Positions 12,834 through 28,147 of a DNA stretch of 64,000 bases are shown piece after piece. The stretch is from Sphaeramia orbicularis. Its lineage: Eukaryota > Chordata > Actinopteri > Kurtiformes > Apogonidae. The DNA lies in contig NC_043963.1 of the NCBI RefSeq assembly GCF_902148855.1, positions 29,836,605-29,900,604 of the forward strand. Direction: 5' to 3'. The stretch's first letter is position 1. The number at the start of each line of letters is the position of its first letter. Position numbers and translations under genes: made by a program. The notes under the pieces are model-generated. The model did not search any database, was not told the DNA's origin, and saw nothing but the letters and a program-made list of their open reading frames with translations.

Positions 12834-14576
12834 ATTCTTCTTCCTCTTCGTGTTTTACGGCGGTTGGCATTCAACTTTTCGTGCATTACCGCCACCCTTT
12901 GCTCCGGAGTGTGGGTCTTACAATATACAACCTTCTTTATTCCCATAAAACAAATAATAAATGGTTAAGAAGAAAAAACAAACAAACAAACAAACCTTCA
13001 CCTATATCAAAGACCTGAACTTCACCTACAATTATTTTGATCCAAAATATGGTCTTTTCAGGGGGATTTCACCCCAGACCGTAAGTTTCAGCAGTGTGCC
13101 TTAAATACCTAAGGAGATATAGCTCCTCAAAGTTGGCTGAAAAGCAAATTTGCAAAATAAAAAAAAAAAAAAACAAAAAAAAAAACATAAATTTTCAAAG
13201 GGCTGTATCTCCTAAACTATTACAGATAGGACATTAAAACTTTGGATGTGTTCGTTTATCTGGTAGGTGAACAAGTGTGAATTTTTTCAGAATTTTCTGA
13301 GGGGGTCATGTGGGGACCATTGGTTGAATTGCCATGGAATGACCCCCATCTCTCTTGCAATGACATTCCCTATCTTACTAAAATGATCCCTCTGACTCCT
13401 TGCATCTTCCCAGCACTCCTGCAACACAGCTTTTGTTGGGTGAGAGTCATTGTGTACCTGTAAATTAGCCCAGTATTTTGTCATCAATTGCTTCCTTCTG
13501 ATTTCTAAGGGCAATTCCCCCATTTCCACTTGCAAGGCAGGAACAGGTGATGTTTTAAATGCCCCACTGCACATCCTTAAGGCCTGTGCTTGCACAACGT
13601 CTAACCTTTTAATTAAAGATCTAGCTGCTGAACCATAAGCAATACAACCATAATCAAGAATTGACCTAATCAAGACTACATATACTCTTTTAAGTGCTGA
13701 GCTATTTGCACCCCAGATGCTACCTGTTAGACACCTCATCACATTTATTACTTTTTTACATTTGTCTTCTATTCTCTGTATATGGTCTGACCAAGTTAAC
13801 CGTGGGTCAAAGAGCACCCCTAAAAACTTGAATTTTCTTACCATCTCTAATTCCTTTCCATACATTCTTAGTTTCATCCCTTCCTCCACTCTCTTCCTCG
13901 TAAATATCAGAGTCTGAGTTTTGTCCACTGAAAATCTGCATCCCCAATCATACCCCCACTCCACCACCTCATCAGTTGCTCTTTGTACTTTCCTGACAGC
14001 ATGTTCCATATTCCTTCCTTTCTTCCACAGGGCCCCATCATCCGCAAACAATGACCTTCCTATATCTTGTACTTTTAAGGAAACATCATTTATCATAACA
14101 GTGAACAACAAAGGACTAATAACACTGCCTTGAGGTGTACCATTTCCAACCATGTGCTGACTCAATACTTCAGACCCAATCTGAGCCTGAATTTTCCTTC
14201 CAAAAAGAAAATCCTTTATCCAATTGAACATTCTCCCTCCCACACTCATCTTATGCAGCTTTATTAGCAGTCCTTCCTTCCACATCATGTCATATGCCTT
14301 TTCTTTATCAAAAAACACTGTGACAACTAACCCTCTATTACTCTGGGCCTTCTTTATTTCAGTTTCCAGCCTCAACACTGAATCTATTGCACCCCTACCT
14401 TTCCTGAAACCACTCTGACAAACTTGCCAGCAATCCTTTCTTTTCAAGTACATAAGATAACCTTTCTGTTACCATCCTCTCCATTATCTTACATAAATTA
14501 GATGTTAATGCTATGGGCCTGTAACTAGTAGGCTTAGATGGATCCTTACCAGGTTTTCTTATTGGAATCACTACAG

Positions 14577-15566
14577 CAGGGGTGTCAAACTCATTTTAGT
14601 TCAGGGGCCATATTCAGCTAAATTTGATCTGCAGTGGGCCAAACCAGTAAAATAATAACATAATAACCTATAAATAATGACAACTGCAAATTTTTGTCTT
14701 TGTTTTAGTGTAAAAAAAACCCCATTAAATTATGAAAATACTTACTTTTATAAACTATCCAAAAAAAAAAAAAAAACCTGAAAAAAACTGAAATTTAAAT
14801 TAAAAAAACGTAAGAAAATTTAGTGCAATTTTATCAATATTATTCCTCAACTTATCATTTGTCCATGTGCATTCTGGATCAGATCTACAAAGACACTAAA
14901 CACTGAGGAACAGGCAGAAGAGAGTTCAAATTGGGCTGAATTTTCTTTAGATATTTCAGGTTGTTCATATTTGTTCAGGTTATTCACATTTTATTGTTAC
15001 AGGATAGTTTGTAAATGTAAATATTTTCATAATTTAATGTTATTTTTGCACTAAAACAAAGAAAAAAATTAAGTTGTTCATTCTAGATTTTTTTGGTTTA
15101 ATTCAAGATTTTTTTTAACTTAATTGAAGATTTTTTTTGGCTTAATTCAAGATTTTTTTTAACTTAATTGAAGATTTTTTTTTTTGGCTTAATTGAAGAT
15201 TTTTTGCTAAATTTGAGGGTTTTTTTGCTTAATTGAAGATTTTTTTTACTTAATTGAAGATTTTTTTGGGCTTAATTCAAGATTTTTTGCTAAATTTGAG
15301 ATTTTTTTGGCTTAATTGAAGATTTTTTTTTACTTAATTGAAGATTTTTTTTTTGGCTTAATTGAAGATTTTTTTTTACTCAATTGAAGGTTTTTTTCGG
15401 CTTAATTCAAGATTTTTTCCTCAATTCAAGCAATTTTTTTTTTTTTTTTTGCTTAATTCAATTCAAGACTGTGGAATTTTTGCACTTGGCAAAAACATCC
15501 CAGAGGCTGAACCGGACCCTTTGGCAGGCCGCATTTGGCCCCCAGGCCACATGTTGGACACCCCTG
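14577..15566. mobile_element. Non-autonomous hAT-type DNA transposon, copy 2, inside the LINE
   Basis: Starts CAGGGGTGTCAAAC, ends GGACACCCCTG, and is flanked by a perfect 8-bp duplication, CACTACAG, at 14569-14576 and 15567-15574. Removing the element and one duplication restores a continuous LINE frame reading AVVIPIRKPGKDPSKP, so the LINE was already in place when this element landed. It is the same family as 801-1482, reversed, and longer because of an internal minisatellite. Confidence 0.9.
15088..15450. repeat. AT-rich minisatellite inside the hAT element
   Basis: About 17 degenerate units of roughly 20 bp, built on gcttaattgaagattttttt with ttcaag and ttgaag variants. The array accounts for most of the extra length of this hAT copy over copy 1. 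Confidence 0.85.
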
Positions 15567-17278
15567 CACTACAGCTTCATTCCATACTGTTGGCAGCTTT
15601 CCCTCCTCCCACACCTTGTTATACAACTGCAGCACCTTTGTTAATGCTCCACCTCCTAGATGTTTCGATGATATAATATACCTGATCTTTTCCTGGAGCA
15701 GTTGGCCTTGACCTGTTTATTGCTCTCATCATTTCATCTAATGAAAAAGGTTTGTCCATCATCTGAACTATCTCCTCCCTCCTGTCCAACACACCTGGAT
15801 ACTGGCTCAATGTTTTCTCCCTCCTCCCTCCTCCTTCTTCGGTAAGGTTATCGGAACTGTGTATTTTGGCAAATGCTTAACCATACACTCAGCCTTATCT
15901 TTATTGGAAACAGCCATTCCCTCCTCGGATGTTAAAACTGGATACTCCCACTCTCTCCTGTCTCCTCCCATCTTTTTGATCATTCCCCATACTTCTGCCA
16001 CAGGTGTTGTTCTCCCTATTTTATTGCAAAAATATCTCCAACTTGCCCTCTTAGCTTGACGTATTGTCCTTCTCACCAATGCTTGTGCTTTTTTATACTC
16101 AATTAAATATTGAATGTTGTGGGTTCTCTTAAGCTGTCTAAATGCCCTGTTTCTGTCCTTTATAGCCTGACGACACTCCTCTGTCCACCACGGTACCAGC
16201 TTTCTCCTCATTGTATTTTTGCTCCTGGGTATAGCTCCATCTGCTGCTTCAATAATTGCTGATGCTACCTAATAATTAATGTCATTAATACCCCCCACAA
16301 TATTAATCCTTGTTACATTGTTTTCTGCCAATATTTGAAACTTATTCCAATCTGCTCTACCAAATACCCACTTTGGTGCTTTACCACCCGACGTCACTTC
16401 CCCTCTTTCACCCACTGAGCATAAGATAGGGTAGTGGTCACTGCCTACAGTTGAATCTGTTAGTACTTCCCATTTACTTACAGTGGCCATACAATTAGAC
16501 ACCAATGTGACATCCAATGCTGATTCAGCACCTGTAGTAACATTAATCCTTGTTCCTGTTCCATCATTTATACAGACCAAACCCCTTTCATTAATCAAAT
16601 CTTCAATAGTCTTGCCATTATTATCTGTAAATGAACCCCCCCATAGGGAGCTGTGAGCATTGAAATTAGCACACCAAACCACTTTATGATCATGTTGTCC
16701 TTGCATCTCAAGTAAATCTTCCAAAACCAGCCTTTTGCAGGGATTGTAGAAGTTAATAACCATCACCCCCTCCCCCTTCTCCCATATTTCCACAACTATG
16801 AACTCCTGCTCATCTCCTTTTTTAATGATTCTATGTGGGACCTCTTGCCTAATGAATGTAGCACATCCTCCTCCCCCTCCATGATTTCTATCCCTCCTCA
16901 CTACTGTAGATCCATTAATTACAAAATCCAAATCTGCTTTAACCAGGTTTCCTGCACACATATTACATCCAGCTTAACAGACGATTCCTCAATGAAATGT
17001 TTAAATTCTTGGCCATTTACCAATAAACTCCTTGCATTCCATTGTAGGAGAAGTACCATACTAAATATCAACCAACCCATCCCAGAGAGCAAAATCATCA
17101 TGGCTTAAATCTGGCCCAAAACTGGCATGCCATTTTGACAAAGTTGTGGGCAGATGTATGGGCCCTAAATGGCCCAAAATAGGCAAGCCAAAATCAAACC
17201 AGAAGGAAGCCAAAATTCATCCAAAAGTAATTACAAACTTCCAAAATATAGCCATAATTATCCCAGAAAAGCCCCAAA

Positions 17279-17712
17279 TGTCAGGACCTGTGCCTGTGTG
17301 ACTCTCAGCCCCTCCCTCTTGGTCATGGATCTGTGCCTATGTGACTCTCAGCTCCTCCCTTTTGGTCATGCCTGTGACCCTCAGTTTTTCCGTTTTTCTA
17401 ATAATCATCATCAGACTCACCTGCTGGCGCTGCGTGGCTGCAGCCAATTACCTCTAGCCTATTTAAGGCTTTGGTTTGCAGCCATGCAGCGCTGGTCCAT
17501 TTCTCCTCACTCCTTTCCATAGCCCGGACAATTATCCATATTCATCCACGGACTCTGACCCAGGTGTTGTATGTTTTTTTATGGACTCTGTTTCTGATTT
17601 AGCTTTTGTGTTAGGTTTTTGTTGCGTTGTTTTCATATTTTGTTAAATAAACTTGTTATTTTTTTTCCTTCAGTACCGAGCATTTGAGTCCTTTCTCTTC
17701 CCCCTTGTGACA
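17279..17712 (+). repeat. 5' long terminal repeat
   Basis: About 434 bp, TGTCA...TGACA termini. It contains tatttaagg (about 17460), a TATA-like word, and aataaa (17645), a possible poly(A) signal. Nearly identical to 19585-20033. Confidence 0.85.
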
Positions 17713-18415
17713 GAATGGACCAGCCATACCTGGACTCAGCCGGTACTGAAGGGACCTGTTTTTTTTTCGTTTTTCGTGTTTAAGTTGTTTATCCCTGGTT
17801 TCGTTTGCTTTTCCTTAGTTTTCCCCTGTACCGTCGCTCCGCGCTTCCCTGCCCCATATCCGGCTTTTCTGAGACTTACCCTTGTCCTCAGCTCCGGCGG
17901 CTCGGTCTCCTCCGTGCCGGTTGGTTCGGGACGTCCCGGAGCCGTCGGGTGCACGTATCCGTATCTTATGTATCTGTCCCCTGTCTGATTCTTGTCTTGT
18001 GTTGCCGGCGTTCCCATGTCATGTGGGGTCCCGGTCCATGTTGAGTCCGGGCTCTCCTCCCGTGTTGTTTTTTTCGGTGCGTTTTTGTCTCGTCTGTTTT
18101 CTGCCTCGTGTTGCCGGTGTCCTGTTCCATGTGGGGACCTGGGCCTTCGTGGGGTCCGGGTTCTTGTGTCTTTTCCTTCGTGTGTCTAATGGTTTGAGTG
18201 AGTTTATTAGCTCTGATCTGCCTGTTTTATTCGTTCCTCCCTGTTTCTCTCTGTCCATGTGTGCATTTCTGTGTGTATTTGTCTTTCTGTGTATTTTTCA
18301 GTCTGTTTCTTAGTCTATGTGTGAATTTCCTAGTTTCTATGTGTATTTCTCAGTGGGTGCGAATTTTTTTGTCAATGTGTGTTACTGCAGTCCATGTGCG
18401 TTATATGTTCCCCGT

Positions 18416-18446
<31 letters not shown>

Positions 18447-19199
18447 CAGTCTGTCTTCAGTCTCTTTATTTTGTCTGCAGTTTCATCAGTTTCTCCTTAG
18501 TTCAGTTCTTTCCCTGTTTGTCCTTTAGCTCTGTTTCTTGCAGTTCATGTTCTTGAGTTCCATTTTATCGTTCTCATCTGTTCAGTTCTGTAAATTGTCC
18601 CTTTGCCTGTCCGTGTCTCTGTGTCTGTCTGTCCGTGTCTCTCTGCTTGGCCTAGTTCCCTTTTCCTTTGTACTACCTGGAGGCTAGTACGCCGTCTGGT
18701 AGTTTCCCCTCCTTGAAGTCCGGTTCCGGCCGCGCAGCGTTTTTTGAAGTCTGATTCAGTTTGTCCGCGTAGCGTTCCTGAAATCTGTTTCTGTCTGTTC
18801 GCGCAGCGTTTTTTAAAGCCTGTTCCTGAAGTCCGGTTCCGTCCGGCTGCGTTCCTGAAGTCCGGTTCCGTCTCGGTCTCCCTCTTCGTTCCCCTGTCTG
18901 CCCAGTCTCAGAGTCCGTTCCCCTGTCTGCTCGGTCAGCCAGAGTCATGGGTCCAGCCATAGTCCAATTCCAGTCGATGTCTGTAGTCCAGTCATTGTCC
19001 GGTCTGTCTTGTCTCAGTTAGAGTCTCTAGTCCAGCCATATTCAGTTCCAGTCAATGTCCTAAGCCCAGCTGGAGTCCTGTCTGCCACAGCCCTGGAGGT
19101 CCACGAACCAGGGGATTTTTTCTGTCCTGTTTTGGAGGGGTTTCACGTCCTGGTCGGAGGTTTCTCCATGATCTGGTCCGGAGGTCTGTCCTGAGGTGC

Positions 19200-19480
19200 T
19201 TCGGCAGTCTTCCCGGAGGCTCTTTATGCCGCTTCACCGGGAGGTGCTTCAGCCTGTTCGCCCTGAGGTTCTGCAGCCAGTCTGCCCGGAGGCTCTTCAC
19301 GCCGTTTCACCGGGAGGTGCTTCAGCCTCTTCGCCCGGAGGCTTTTCACGCCGTTTCACCGGGGGTGCGTCAGCCTGTTCGGCCTGAGGTTCTTCAGCCA
19401 GTCTGCCCGGAGGCTCTCCACGCCGTCCCACCGGGAGGTGCTTCAGCCCGTCTGCCCTGTGGTTCTTCGTGCCCCTTTGC
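19200..19480. repeat. GC-rich tandem repeat in the LTR element interior
   Basis: Units of about 72 bp (one shortened to about 48) share ggaggctcttcacgccgttt and aggtgcttcagcc. It is the only strongly ordered part of the internal region. Confidence 0.75.
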
Positions 19481-19584
19481 CTGGATCCCCTCTACAATCC
19501 AGGATGCCCTGGTCTCTGTGGGGTTTTTTTTTTTTTCGCATCTTTTGGGACGTCAGGATGCCGTCCCTTGAGGGGGGGGGGTCC

Positions 19585-20033
19585 TGTCAGGACCTGTGCC
19601 TGTGTGACTCTCAGCCCCTCCCTCTTGGTCATGGATCTGTGCCTATGTGACTCTCAGCTCCTCCCTTTTGGTCATGCCTGTGACCCTCAGTTTTTCCGTT
19701 TTTCTAATAATCATCATCAGACTCACCTGCTGGTGCTGCGTGGCTGCAGCCAATTACCTCTAGCCTATTTAAGGCTTTGGTTTGCAGCCATGCAGCGCTG
19801 GTCCATTTCTCCTCACTCCTTTCCATAGCCCGGACAATTATCCATATTCATCCACGGACTCTGACCCAGGTGTTGTATGTTTTTTTTTTTTTTTTTTTTT
19901 TTAATGGACTCTGTTTCTGATTTGGCTTTTGTGTTAGGTTTTCGTTGCGTTTTCATATTTTGTTAAATAAACTTGTTTTTTTTTTTCCCTTCAGTACCGA
20001 GCATTTGAGTCCTTTCTTTTCCCCCTTGTGACA
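19585..20033 (+). repeat. 3' long terminal repeat
   Basis: Same start and end as the 5' copy and nearly the same sequence. The main visible difference is a longer T-run near 19880. Confidence 0.85.
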
Positions 20034-21758
20034 GCAAATCCCCATAATCCAGCCAAAAAGTAGTCAAAACTCCTCCAAAAGGAGGCCAAAATTCACCCAA
20101 AATTTGTGTTGATCATGCTTTTAAAATGAAGTGGGGCTTCTTCTGGGTAGAAATTCCCGCTCTTTGCGCAGTGTTTTGCCTTTACAGATATATGCCAAAA
20201 CACAACCAAAGCACATCCATATATGGAATAAGATGTTGCCGCTCTTTAGTCAATCTTCTGGCTTGCCATAAACATGCCATACCATCCCTATACTGGATCC
20301 CGCTCTTTGCCCAGTCTTTTGGTTAACCAGACTTATGCCAGAACTCAGCCATATATTGCTGGTGCCTCCATATCTATTATGGATAACTTTAATCATACCA
20401 TAGTTAAGCCTAAAGGTTTTCATAATGCCAAAAGTGCCAAATGTATGCCATAATACTGCCAAAATATTTGCTATCTGGGATGTTACTTCCTGGCTCGACT
20501 GATTTGTAAGGTCATCCCTCACATCTTCCCATGTCAGTCCCACTATCTCAAGGTGGTTCACTGCAGCCTTAATAACCAGCTGAATTTTTCCACTTTTTGA
20601 CTTAACCTTAGCAGTGCTATTAATAACTCCTGCTATGAATGTAACCACGGCCCTTTTGTCCACATACACTCTGTCACCTAAGTTTTGCTGTTTCTCTTGT
20701 CCCTCTATTGCTTTTATTTCTTTATTTTGCTCTCTTGACACTCTCACAGCATATGAAATTTTCCTCTCCACTCTCACTTTCTGGATGAAGTTCTCCTGTC
20801 TCATTACCTCACACCCACCATACACCACACTATGAGCTCCACTGCAGTAGCAGCATTTTGGTTGCACCCCCCTCCCCACACTTTTCATACTCATGATAAC
20901 CTCCACATCTGGCACATCTTCTCTGGTCTTTACAAAATTTAGCAGTATGTCCAAACGGCTTTGGCACATACACCCTCACTGGGTAGCTGATAAAACCCAA
21001 AAACACTTTCTTTGGTACATTTTCCTCCACAAACTCAATTAGTACAGTCTTGCTGTCCTTCTTCACCTCCTCTTTGGCTGTCATTCTTTGTGCTTTCAGT
21101 ATTTTCCCTCCTTTTATGTTCCTCTTTAGCTCCTCCATTCCCACACTCATTGGAATTCCTGTGATTACTCCTTTACATCCACCTCCATTTTGTGCTCCCA
21201 CTCTCCTTGTTCCTTCAACTTTATTTTTCCCAAGCTCTCTCAGCCCAAGTGCTTTTTCAGCTTGTTCTTTAGTTGCACATTTTACCAACAAATTACTATC
21301 ACTTAATACCTTTGCTTGTTCAATCTCTCCAATCTTACTTGCCAGCGTTGTTGTCAGCAGAAACGGGTTGATGTTTTTCATGTTCCTCTGAGCTTTTTCA
21401 TTAAATCTTATTATAACAATATTTCTATTAACTGCTTTCCACTTCACTCGTTTCTGCCACTCTTCCTCCCTCTCATCTCTCCCATGGTTTCCTGCTCTAA
21501 TTCTCTTAAACCCATGATTTCCATTCTATCGTCCTTTCATCTTCCCCACTCCCTCTTCCTCCCTGTCTTCGTCAAAATCCATGCCAGCCCAACTATCTAT
21601 TTCTGACCCATTCACGGAGCAATCATTCTCAACCGCCATCAATACAAGGTCTTCTGGATTTAAATCTCCCTCATTTCGCCACGTAGTGATTTCTTGCTTC
21701 CTTCCTGCCAAAGACTATGCCATCCTTCCACCCTCTGTCAGACTCCCACTTCAGAAAA

Positions 21759-23918
21759 CATACGTATGAACAAGTTTTATTTTATTTTAAAAATGAATTT
21801 TATTTTATTTTACATTTTTATTCTCAATTGTAGTATGTTGAGACATTTTTTTTGTTTAATTTAGCCTTCTTTCTTTCTTTCTTTTTACAGTGGAGTTTCC
21901 TTTATGCACCAATCTCAAGACAATCAGGTGATTATTTCAATATATTTGATTATTTCACTGGTTTTGAGGGAACTGGGCCATATTATAACAATAGTTTTCA
22001 GAGTTATAGTCCAAGAATAAATAGCAACTTTTGTTTAAAAATAAAACATTCTGCATATGTTATACATATATAAATTCACATTGCACAAGTATTTTTTATT
22101 GTAATAATTTACATTAGATTGTGCAATAACCAGTTTAAATAAACTACACACAAAATACTATGCCACCTGGACATTTTGCATGTTACTATTGTAAGCAGAC
22201 ATAATAGACTTCAGGTTTTACTGTTTATGTGGTTCAAGTAAAATTACCTAAAAAGCTTTTTAATATGTGCAGTGAAGAAGATTAATTAGTGTTTAACTGT
22301 AGCCTATTTCTCTGTATTAATTATACTTTCAAGTAGCAGAGACAGCATTTAGTAGCAGAGAAACAAGTGTTGTGGAGGCGTAAACGACAAAGAAATTCAT
22401 GGAGAATAGATTGGTTGTCAATCAGGCCTTCCTTTATGGTGTACAAGTGAGAAACTGACAAACGAAGCTTTGTCCTCTCTCAGAAGTCAGTTCTGACCTG
22501 TCCAGGAAGTCAGTCTAACTTATAGTAGCCAGCGCTAAGCTTAAATGTGATTGGTTAATATGATGTATGACGCTGTCGCTAAACGGAAGAAAGAAAATTA
22601 GATACAAACAGAGAGAATGCAAGACCTTGGAGTTGTCCTGGGAAGTTTTAGGTAGTTGGGTTATGCTATATCTTGTGGTATCGTTAGAGACAAAGTAGTG
22701 TACAAAACATGCAGAGTTGAGAAACTGACTCAGAGTAAACATTCATATCTAGGCCTGAGGAAAGAGAATGAAAACTGAAGAGCTATCATAGGTGTCTTAT
22801 AAACTAATAGAAGACTTATGGTCAGTATTAAAATCAGTATTAACACAACAAATACAACCCTTTCAACCAAACATCAGTGTATTAATCTAGAGTTTATGTA
22901 TTCCACCTCTAAACTGTGGGAATGATACACTTTCCTAAATAAAGTTACCATGTGACAGCCCAAACAACATGCTCTATGCTCATTTACAATTGCATTTTAT
23001 CATTCTAAAATTAACAAGACTATGTTCAAAGTATCAACTCAAAACACTTTTTAATGTTAAATCCATTTCATGTGACAGAAGAATGTGTGTTTTGAAGTGA
23101 ATTCATGCCGTCTGTCTGAACAATCCTCAAGCGTCTGTCACTGTCTAACTGTGCATACCAAGTCAAGAGCTTTCAGTTTACTTCAGTCTATTTTCAGTGT
23201 TACAAATGAAAAGAACAAAATCTGGAAGAGAATTCACAGGGACACTCTTAGTTGCGGACAATGTGAAACTTTCTTTCCTGTTGGCTTTTGTGTTATGTAA
23301 CCTACAGTCTTCAATGTGCATTTGTTATTCTTGTATTGTAGCCTTAAAGCTTATCAGTGGGTCAAACAAGAGAGCACACAATAATAATAAAAAAAAAAAA
23401 AAGCTTGGAAGTACAGGGAGGGGCTGGACTTTATCATATCCACTCTTGTCTCCAATTACATGAGAGAGAGGTTATGTAACCAGAAAAACGGGAAATGCTT
23501 TGCAATCCAGGGAGAAAGAACAGTTGGAAAGAGATGAAATAGAAGAAAGTCTGCAGAGGACTGATTAGTAGTTTGGCTTGTGCAAAGGTAAGATGGATTC
23601 AATACTGCTGTGCTTTTCACTTTCGTAGGACTGACTAAGTATATTACCTTAACTTTATATTACATTACTGATTTATTAATGCACTTTAGTTGAATTCATG
23701 CAATAGTAATTAGCTTATTTCTTCTTTAGCACCTGTGAATATATCTAATATGTGAAGTAAAGACACTTACTTTTGAAACAGGTTGCTCTTTTTTTTTTTT
23801 TTTTTTACCTAAATGTGACTTGATTATCTGCTACTGCTCTTTTTCTACATTTGCTGCTTTTCTTGTGCACGATATTCACATGTTGCGTCCCCTCCTGTTT
23901 AATTTTATTTTTTTGAAG
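21759..23918. other. Region upstream of the first sulfotransferase
   Basis: Mostly AT-rich sequence with no recognised gene. In human the gene beyond WDR46 is PFDN6, which is not seen here. A possible non-coding first exon of the downstream sulfotransferase ends at 23587, where tgcaaag is followed by gtaaga. A purine-rich block (23440-23560) lies just before it. 22368-22850 has an LTR-like look but could not be confirmed. Confidence 0.4.
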
Positions 23919-27333
<3,415 letters not shown>

Positions 27334-27630
27334 GAAATGTGAACAGCCATGTCAACCCAAGAAAAATTAAGTAATGATGTGAATAACTAAATAATTGAGA
27401 AATAGATCATGCAATTTATTAAGAAAACAGTCTCTTACCTTATCCTACATGTCCAATGGAAAAGCCACTACTGTAGTATGATAACAAATGGTTGGTTATG
27501 TAAATGTATGGTTTTCTCCACTTGTCTTAAACTTCAGCGAGAGGTCCTTCCTTAAGTTTTTTTTTTGTTTGTTTTTTTTGTTTTTTTTTATAGGAACCAT
27601 CCAATGGAGACAGTTTTGAAAAACTCTTAA

Positions 27631-28147
27631 CCCATAAAGACCCAAACAGCCACTGGCAACCAAAACCATCTACTAATGCAAAATGTTTAATAAGTAATGA
27701 TCTACCAATTCAATCAATACATGTAAATAACTGGTGTAAAATGCAGTCTGTCATATTTTCATAGTCATCAGATATGACCCATTTGGACATTCAGAGGTTC
27801 TGTAGTTACTGTGGAAACACCGTCATCTTCTACAACATTAATTCACCATGGAAATTGATAAATGACAGTGGATAGAGACACGTGTTTTTGTGTTGAGTTA
27901 CTGATATCTTTGCTGAAAAAGTACATTTTTCTTATGTTGTCTTTGTTTTTGATATAATAACCATGAACTTTAATTTGAGCTTTTATGAACATCTACATGA
28001 TCAGTAAATTAAATATAGGAAAATACAGGATTTTCACAGAAAAAATGAAATATAAAGAGGATAATGTTACAATAAATAGTGACAAATTACTTATGAAAGG
28101 TTAAATAAAGACAAAAAATTCATTTGGGAACTCTGGGTATTTATGGG
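27631..28147. mobile_element. piggyBac-like MITE, copy 2
   Basis: Left end CCCATAAAGACCCA and right end TATTTATGGG, flanked directly by TTAA (27627-27630 and 28148-28151). CCC...GGG termini with a TTAA duplication are the piggyBac signature. It shares the internal words gatatgacccatttggacat and ggaaacaccgtcatcttcta with the other three copies. It lies just 3' of SULT copy A and may form part of its 3' UTR. Confidence 0.8.

Larger units (their letters stand above)
17279..20033 (+). mobile_element. Non-autonomous Ty3/Gypsy-type LTR retrotransposon (fossil)
   Basis: Two direct long terminal repeats (17279-17712 and 19585-20033) begin TGTCAGGACC and end CTTGTGACA. They bound an internal region of about 1.9 kb. 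A purine-rich, G-run tract (about 19570-19580) lies just before the 3' repeat, as expected for a polypurine tract. Flanks are ccaaa and gcaaa, a probable 5-bp target duplication with one mismatch. I see no gag-pol coding capacity, so it is non-autonomous. The internal region is C/T-rich with tandem repeats. The two LTRs are very similar, which suggests a recent insertion. It sits inside the DNA element that interrupts the LINE. Confidence 0.85.
17080..20482. mobile_element. Probable DNA element between LINE ORF1 and ORF2, split by an LTR element
   Basis: LINE coding sequence stops abruptly on both sides at matching inverted ends: TCCCAGAGAGCAAAA at about 17080 and the complement of TCCCAGATAGCAAAT at about 20480. 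Between them, outside the LTR element, the sequence is rich in ggcccaaa, tggcat and gccaaaa words. At 20150-20340 there are three imperfect copies of a unit starting near ccgctctttg (spacing about 80 and 64 bp). No coding region is seen and no clear target duplication could be fixed, so the exact ends and class are tentative. Confidence 0.5.
12834..21746 (-). mobile_element. I/Nimb-like LINE, full-length insertion, damaged and interrupted
   Basis: A perfect 12-bp target duplication, CACTTCAGAAAA, flanks the element (12822-12833 and 21747-21758). On the minus strand the 3' end has a GAA-rich tail. ORF1 (about 21711-20480) encodes a gag-like protein with cysteine-rich zinc knuckles (CARCGGYHEYEKC). 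ORF2 begins near 17075 with an apurinic endonuclease (LLQWNARSLL, VICVQETWL, CANFNAHSSLWGG, GSDHYPIL) and continues into reverse transcriptase (GTPQGSVISPLLF, FADDGALW) ending at 13287. Frameshifts divide both ORFs, for example near 16940, 15810 and 14440. No RNase H domain is seen after the reverse transcriptase; 12950-13280 holds unrelated AT-rich sequence, so the 3' part is internally deleted or replaced. Three later elements sit inside it. Clade assignment rests on remembered fish I/Nimb sequences. Confidence 0.85.

Noticed and set aside
12511-12948. Plus-strand frame of 145 codons opposite WDR46 exon 1
   Set aside because: Antisense to WDR46 exon 1 and the LINE tail; no family resemblance.
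17653-19571. Several open frames over 60 codons in the LTR element interior
   Set aside because: They overlap in many frames, are low complexity and match no known domain; read as fossil non-coding sequence.
22368-22850. Possible solo LTR on the minus strand (TGTTGTGG edge, ctataag word, CCAAT-like words)
   Set aside because: No matching terminus or target duplication could be found at the other edge.
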